Assembly (NCBI GenBank): GCA_024640665.1
Contig: JAHEEO010000114.1
Coordinates: 1 to 9,603, forward strand
Source: Rhodospirillales bacterium
GTDB taxonomy: Bacteria > Pseudomonadota > Gammaproteobacteria > Steroidobacterales > Rariloculaceae
Reading direction: 5' to 3'
Length of the DNA stretch: 9,603 bases
Every line of letters starts with the position of its first letter. The stretch's first letter is position 1. The notes under the pieces were generated by a model that searched no databases, was not told where the DNA came from, and was given only the letters and a program-made list of their open reading frames with translations. Made by a program: the position numbers and the translations under genes. Positions 6,365 through 9,603 of this stretch are shown here, one piece after another.

Positions 6365-6684
6365 TGGAACGATCTAAACCACGCAGCCTCGGCGAAATGC
6401 TGATTTCCGGCGCCACTGGCGACCTGGCGGCACAAGCCCGCGCCCGTCGCGAAGTGACCGAAGATATCAGGGCTTTGCTGCCGCCGGACGAAGCCGCTGA
6501 GCTGATCGGGGCGCATTGGCAAGCAGATGGCTGCCTCGTGCTGTCAATGCGATCTGCGGTTTGGGCGGCCCGGGTGCGCTTCCGCCATCAGGCGCTGGGC
6601 GTCGATAAACTCATCGTCCGCGTCGCACCACAGGGCGCACCCCAGGGCACACCACAGGGCACACCACAGGGTGCGCAACGGTGA
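6364..6684 (+). CDS. DUF721 (DciA-like) protein
   Basis: The 106-residue protein fits the DUF721 family. The core runs from IRALLPPDEAAEL (about 35-47) through HWQADGCLVLSM (about 51-62) and SAVWAARVRF (64-73), ending in LIVRVAP (83-89). The W...GCLVL...SAVWAA pattern is the family hallmark. Some DUF721 members are DciA, the replicative helicase loader or operator found in bacteria lacking DnaC or DnaI. This copy is shorter than typical DciA proteins (about 150 residues), so I use the family name and infer a DNA-replication link only weakly. The tail is a PQG(A/T) repeat. DUF721 genes beside lpxC and secA are known from Pseudomonas. Here the gene runs opposite to both neighbours. The ATG at 6364 was chosen because it overlaps the TAA of the leader ORF and precedes the conserved core suitably. 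Confidence 0.8.
   Translation: MERSKPRSLGEMLISGATGDLAAQARARREVTEDIRALLPPDEAAELIGAHWQADGCLVLSMRSAVWAARVRFRHQALGVDKLIVRVAPQGAPQGTPQGTPQGAQR
6626..6673 (+). repeat. Four tandem 12-bp repeats in the DUF721 gene tail
   Basis: The unit CACCACAGGGCA occurs four times without a gap: 6626-6637, 6638-6649, 6650-6661 and 6662-6673, with one or two changes per copy. As 12 is a multiple of 3, each unit adds PQGA or PQGT to the C-terminus and copy-number changes keep the frame. It is probably a slippage-prone minisatellite. Confidence 0.95.
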
Positions 6685-6701
6685 GCGCGGCCGTTGCTTT
6701 T
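6675..6701 (+). terminator. Rho-independent terminator after the DUF721 gene
   Basis: GCAACGG (6675-6681) pairs perfectly with CCGTTGC (6691-6697) across a 9-base loop that holds the TGA stop (6682-6684), and TTTT (6698-6701) follows. It suits the plus strand. On the minus strand, downstream of lpxC, no T-run follows the stem, so it would terminate lpxC poorly. The T-run reaches into the lpxC stop codon at 6700-6702. Confidence 0.6.
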
Positions 6702-7611
6702 AGTCGGCGTAACCTGACGCGAGCTGATAGGAGACCGGAGAGCGGCGCTGCTCGTCAAAATTCACTGCCTCGTAGGCATCCGGATGAGCCAGCAGTTCTC
6801 TGAGCAACAGGTTGTTTAGCTGATGGCCGGACTTGAAGGCCGAGAACGCGCCAATTAGGCAGGATCCCAGCAGATATAGATCGCCGACAGCATCGAGCAC
6901 TTTATGCCGAACGAATTCATCACAGAATCTTAAGCCGTCTTCGTTGAGGACACGGTATTCGTCCATGACGATGGCATTGTCGAAACTGCCGCCCAGCGTT
7001 AGATCTTTAGCACGCAAGGACTCTAAGTCACGCAAGAATCCGAAAGTGCGTGCGCGGCTGATTTCTTTCAGAAATGTTGTTGTCGAGAATTCGAAATCGA
7101 CTTCCTGACGATGCTTTCGCAGCGCCGGGTGATCGAAGTCGATCTGAAAGTTGAGGTGAAACCCATTGTACGGCGCCAATCTGGCCCATTTGTCGCCTTG
7201 CTTAACCTCAACAGGTCGAATTATTCGAATAAAGCGCTTAGGCGCCGATTGTTCTTCGATTCCTGCCGATTGCAGCAAAAACACAAACGGTGCTGCACTG
7301 CCGTCCATAATAGGCACTTCGGCGGCGGTCAAATCAACATAAGCATTGTCGATGCCGAGACCAGCCATCGCTGCCAGTAAGTGCTCGACTGTGGAAACTT
7401 TGGCATCGCCTGACTGGACTGTCGTTCCCAATTCCGTCTGCGACACATTGAGCGCGTCCGCCGGGATATCAACCGGCTCCGGTAAATCGAGGCGCCGAAA
7501 CACGATCCCCGTGTGCACTGGCGCCGGGCGCAGCGTCATGTACACCTTGGCGCCACCGTGCAAGCCAATGCCAGTGGCGCGAATCGTATTCTTAAGCGTT
7601 CGCTGTTTCAA
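6700..7611 (-). CDS. lpxC: UDP-3-O-acyl-N-acetylglucosamine deacetylase
   Basis: LpxC is the zinc-dependent deacetylase of the committed step of lipid A synthesis. The 303-residue protein aligns along its length with E. coli LpxC (305). Seen are LKNTIRATGIGLHGG at the N-terminus; TVEHLLAAMAGLGIDN (74-89) with general base E76 and zinc ligand H77; the EVPIMDGSAAPFV segment (98-110); SRARTFGF (185-192); RVLNEDGLRF (220-229); RHKVLDAVGD (235-244) with zinc ligands H236 and D240; and SGHQLNN with catalytic H263. Nothing essential is missing. The start is TTG at 7609-7611, giving M-K-Q-R as in E. coli (M-I-K-Q-R), with GGGA just upstream. An in-frame stop 6 codons before leaves no ATG alternative. 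It follows ftsZ by 120 bases, so it may have its own promoter or leader control. Confidence 0.98.
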   Translation of the reverse strand: MKQRTLKNTIRATGIGLHGGAKVYMTLRPAPVHTGIVFRRLDLPEPVDIPADALNVSQTELGTTVQSGDAKVSTVEHLLAAMAGLGIDNAYVDLTAAEVPIMDGSAAPFVFLLQSAGIEEQSAPKRFIRIIRPVEVKQGDKWARLAPYNGFHLNFQIDFDHPALRKHRQEVDFEFSTTTFLKEISRARTFGFLRDLESLRAKDLTLGGSFDNAIVMDEYRVLNEDGLRFCDEFVRHKVLDAVGDLYLLGSCLIGAFSAFKSGHQLNNLLLRELLAHPDAYEAVNFDEQRRSPVSYQLASGYAD

Positions 7612-7621
7612 AGTAGTCCCA

Positions 7622-7656
7622 ATGCCCTAGCCCTGCATGCTTGCGCGCCAGGGCAT
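7622..7656 (-). promoter_or_regulatory. Possible alternative hairpins in the lpxC leader
   Basis: On the minus strand, ATGCCCT (7656-7650) can pair with AGGGCAT (7628-7622), or GCCCTG (7654-7649) with CAGGGC (7635-7630). The two stems share an arm and exclude each other. The structure lies just before the GGGA ribosome binding site of lpxC. The same stretch contains a 9-codon ATG ORF (MPWRASMQG) ending in TAG 7627-7629. Attenuation or translation control is inference only. Confidence 0.3.
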
Positions 7657-7710
7657 CAACGTCGAAGCGAAGAAAGCTACCACAATCGCTCGCGAATCAA
7701 CAAGGAACAT

Positions 7711-7731
7711 GCCGGGCTTGCGTATCCCGGC
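7711..7731 (-). terminator. GC-rich hairpin directly after the ftsZ stop
   Basis: GCCGGG (7731-7726, minus) pairs with CCCGGC (7716-7711) across a 9-base loop, starting at the base after the TGA of ftsZ. No T-run follows, so full intrinsic termination is unlikely. Partial termination, or protection of the ftsA-ftsZ mRNA end from exonucleases, is possible. Confidence 0.4.
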
Positions 7732-8886
7732 TCAGTCCTGCTGCTTGCGCAAAAAAGCCGGGATATCCAACAGTTCGACCAAGTCTTCTTGTGGCTCTTC
7801 GATTCCATCGCCGACTGCGCGCTTGCGCTGAACGGTCGGCGTCTCCAGATCGGCATAATTTCGTTCGCGCTGCGAACGTTCGACCTGAGGTACGGCGCGA
7901 ACACGTTGCCTTGCTACCTCGTGCTGAATGCCCTGACCCAAGCCAGTCGCGACGACGGTTACACGCAATTCCTGGGTCATGTCGGGATCGATGACTGTGC
8001 CCAGCACGACCGTAGCCTCATCCGACGCGAACTGCTTAATCGTATCGCCAACTTGACGGAATTCTCCGATCGACAAATCCATCCCGGCGGTGACATTGAC
8101 CAATACGCCTTTCGCCCCGGCAAGATTGATGTCTTCGAGTAACGGGCTGGAAATGGCTGCCTCGGCCGCTGTCTGTGCCCGGTTTTCACCGGTAGAAATA
8201 CCCGAGCCCATCATGGCCATGCCCATCTCTGACATCACCGTTCGCACATCGGCGAAATCAACGTTGATCAAACCGGGCCGAGTAATCAGCTCTGCAATGC
8301 CCTGTACGGCACCTTGCAGTACTTGATTCGCAGCCGAGAACGCATCCAGCAAGGTCGTTTCCGGGCCCAGCACAGTCAGCAATTTTTCGTTAGGAATCGT
8401 GATTAGAGAATCGACATACTTGCCAAGTTCGGAAATCCCTTCTTCGGCTATTCGCATGCGTTTTGGGCCTTCCATTTCGAAAGGCTTAGTAACAACGGCT
8501 ACCGTCAGTATTCCCAGTTCCTTGGCGAGTTGCGCCACGACCGGTGCAGCACCCGTGCCGGTGCCACCGCCAAAACCGGCGGTGATGAACAGCATGTCCG
8601 CCCCGGCAATTACTTCCAACAACCGGTCACGGTCTTCCATCGCAGCTTGGCGACCCACATCGGGACTCGCGCCAGCACCGAGCCCTTTCGTAATATTACA
8701 GCCGATCTGAATGCCGGTTCTCACGTTGGCGCCTTTGAGTGCCTGTGCATCGGTGTTTGCACAAATGAAATCGACGCCTTCGATGCCGGTCTTCACCATA
8801 TGCGCAACCGCATTGCCGCCACCGCCGCCGATACCGAGCACCTTTATTTCGGCGAGCTCCATGTGGCCGTCCATTAACTCGAACAT
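7732..8886 (-). CDS. ftsZ: Cell division GTPase FtsZ
   Basis: FtsZ is the tubulin-like GTPase that forms the cytokinetic ring. The 384-residue protein (E. coli 383) shows the nucleotide-binding GIGGGGGNAV (18-27), NTDAQAL (44-50), the tubulin signature GGGTGTG (107-113 or one residue either way), the T7 loop with NVDFADV (208-214) carrying the two catalytic aspartates D210 and D213, a linker of about 55 residues, and the conserved C-terminal peptide LDIPAFLRKQQD that binds FtsA, ZipA and ZapD. All catalytic motifs are present. The ATG at 8884-8886 follows a strong GAGGAG (8895-8900) by 8 bases, the best ribosome binding site in the window, as expected for an abundant protein. It lies 42 bases after ftsA in the usual dcw order. 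ZapD, another FtsZ partner, is encoded near the left end. Confidence 0.99.
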   Translation of the reverse strand: MFELMDGHMELAEIKVLGIGGGGGNAVAHMVKTGIEGVDFICANTDAQALKGANVRTGIQIGCNITKGLGAGASPDVGRQAAMEDRDRLLEVIAGADMLFITAGFGGGTGTGAAPVVAQLAKELGILTVAVVTKPFEMEGPKRMRIAEEGISELGKYVDSLITIPNEKLLTVLGPETTLLDAFSAANQVLQGAVQGIAELITRPGLINVDFADVRTVMSEMGMAMMGSGISTGENRAQTAAEAAISSPLLEDINLAGAKGVLVNVTAGMDLSIGEFRQVGDTIKQFASDEATVVLGTVIDPDMTQELRVTVVATGLGQGIQHEVARQRVRAVPQVERSQRERNYADLETPTVQRKRAVGDGIEEPQEDLVELLDIPAFLRKQQD

Positions 8887-8894
8887 TCGCTAAT

Positions 8895-8900
8895 CTCCTC
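8895..8900 (-). promoter_or_regulatory. Strong ftsZ ribosome binding site
   Basis: The minus strand reads GAGGAG 8 bases before the ftsZ ATG. The rest of the ftsA-ftsZ gap (8887-8928) is AT-rich, without a convincing promoter. Confidence 0.85.
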
Positions 8901-8928
8901 AAGCATGAATTTCAAAATACAAATGAGT

Positions 8929-9603
8929 CTAAAAATTTCCTTGGAACCAAGCCTTCAATCGACTAAAGACGCCGCGGCCTGCTCTGCCTCGAGGGCCTTT
9001 CGCTTGAATTGCGTCTTTGCCATAGAGCAATAAACCCACGCCCGTGGCATGAATCGGATTTCGCACAACATCAGACAGACCCTCTACATGTTGTGGTATC
9101 CCGAGCCGGACCGGCATGTGGAACACTTCTTCGGCCAACTCGATCGCGCCTTCCATTTTTGAGCTTCCACCAGTCAATACGATGCCTGCTGCCACCATCT
9201 CGGCGAATCCGGAACGGCGCAGCTCATCCGAGACGAGTTGATAAAGCTCCTCATACCGAGGCTCGACAACTTCGGCCAATGTTTGACGAGCCAAGCGGCG
9301 CGGCGGCCGGTCGCCAACACTGGGCACTTCGATCGTTTCATCTGGATTCGCCAGATGCGATAACGCACAGGCATACTTGATCTTGATTTCTTCGGCGTAT
9401 GGGATCGGAGTCCGCAAAGAAATAGCGATGTCTTTTGTAACTTGATCGCCGGCGATGGGAATGACAGCGGTATGCTGGATTGCACCATCGCAAAATACTG
9501 CGATATCTGTGGTGCCACCACCCATGTCCACGATGCATACGCCAAGCTCTCGTTCGTCTTCGGTTAACACCGAATAGCTGGAGGCGAGTTGTTCAAGCAC
9601 AAC
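8929..9603 (-). CDS. ftsA: Cell division protein FtsA, C-terminal part (partial)
   Basis: The frame is open from the right edge to TAG 8929-8931, giving the last 224 residues of FtsA; the true start lies outside. FtsA is an actin-fold protein that tethers FtsZ to the inner membrane and recruits later divisome proteins. Seen are LASSYSVLTEDERELG, the phosphate-2 motif VDMGGGTTDIAVF, VPSVGDRPPR, LAEVVEPRYEEL and the adenosine motif AAGIVLTGGSSKMEG, all close to E. coli FtsA. The C-terminus VFSRLKAWFQGNF is the amphipathic membrane-targeting helix, preceded by a short Gly/Arg/Lys linker. The frame has no break. ftsZ follows after 42 bases (including the RBS), the standard dcw arrangement. Confidence 0.98.
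   Translation of the reverse strand, partial: VVLEQLASSYSVLTEDERELGVCIVDMGGGTTDIAVFCDGAIQHTAVIPIAGDQVTKDIAISLRTPIPYAEEIKIKYACALSHLANPDETIEVPSVGDRPPRRLARQTLAEVVEPRYEELYQLVSDELRRSGFAEMVAAGIVLTGGSSKMEGAIELAEEVFHMPVRLGIPQHVEGLSDVVRNPIHATGVGLLLYGKDAIQAKGPRGRAGRGVFSRLKAWFQGNF

Noticed and set aside
7513..8142. 209-codon plus-strand frame across the ftsZ 3' end and lpxC start
   Set aside because: Antisense to FtsZ and LpxC coding sequence; the protein is compositionally random and shows no family motif.

Overview
The window is chromosomal DNA from a Gram-negative bacterium, most likely a gammaproteobacterium. It carries the distal end of the division and cell wall (dcw) cluster (ftsA, ftsZ, lpxC), then secA and mutT. 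Facing these is a type IV pilus and CoA block (pilD end, coaE, zapD). ZapD is known mainly from gamma- and betaproteobacteria, LpxC implies lipid A, and the encoded proteins resemble E. coli and Pseudomonas orthologs throughout. I do not name a genus. Composition looks even, and I see no insertion sequence, phage gene, tRNA, rRNA or CRISPR array.

Layout. Plus strand, left: the 3' end of pilD (1-174), coaE (178-801) and zapD (807-1610), almost without gaps. Minus strand: mutT (1620-2033) and secA (2035-5061) one base apart, then an M23/LytM-type membrane peptidase (5185-6105). A 258-bp divergent region follows, then a short DUF721 (DciA-like) gene on the plus strand (6364-6684) with a terminator-like hairpin at its end. 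Minus strand again: lpxC (6700-7611), ftsZ (7732-8886) and the 3' part of ftsA (8929-9603, cut by the window edge). All lie in the orientation ftsA to ftsZ to lpxC, and M23 to secA to mutT.

How the genes work together. FtsA anchors FtsZ to the inner membrane, ZapD bundles FtsZ filaments, and the M23 protein is placed to cut septal murein or to control amidases that do. LpxC commits carbon to lipid A, SecA drives export of envelope proteins, MutT cleans the nucleotide pool, CoaE makes CoA and PilD processes pilins.

The most unusual feature is in SecA. The protein is about 107 residues longer than E. coli SecA, and most of the excess is one insertion (about residues 254-332) in the preprotein cross-linking domain. 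That insertion reads like the N-terminal domain of translation initiation factor IF3, with its central loop enlarged by a charged repeat. Lesser points are an Asn in place of a catalytic His in the M23 protein, a PQG(A/T) repeat tail on the DUF721 protein, possible leader ORFs and leader hairpins before dciA and lpxC, TTG starts on secA and lpxC, and the absence of yacG and secM from their E. coli positions.
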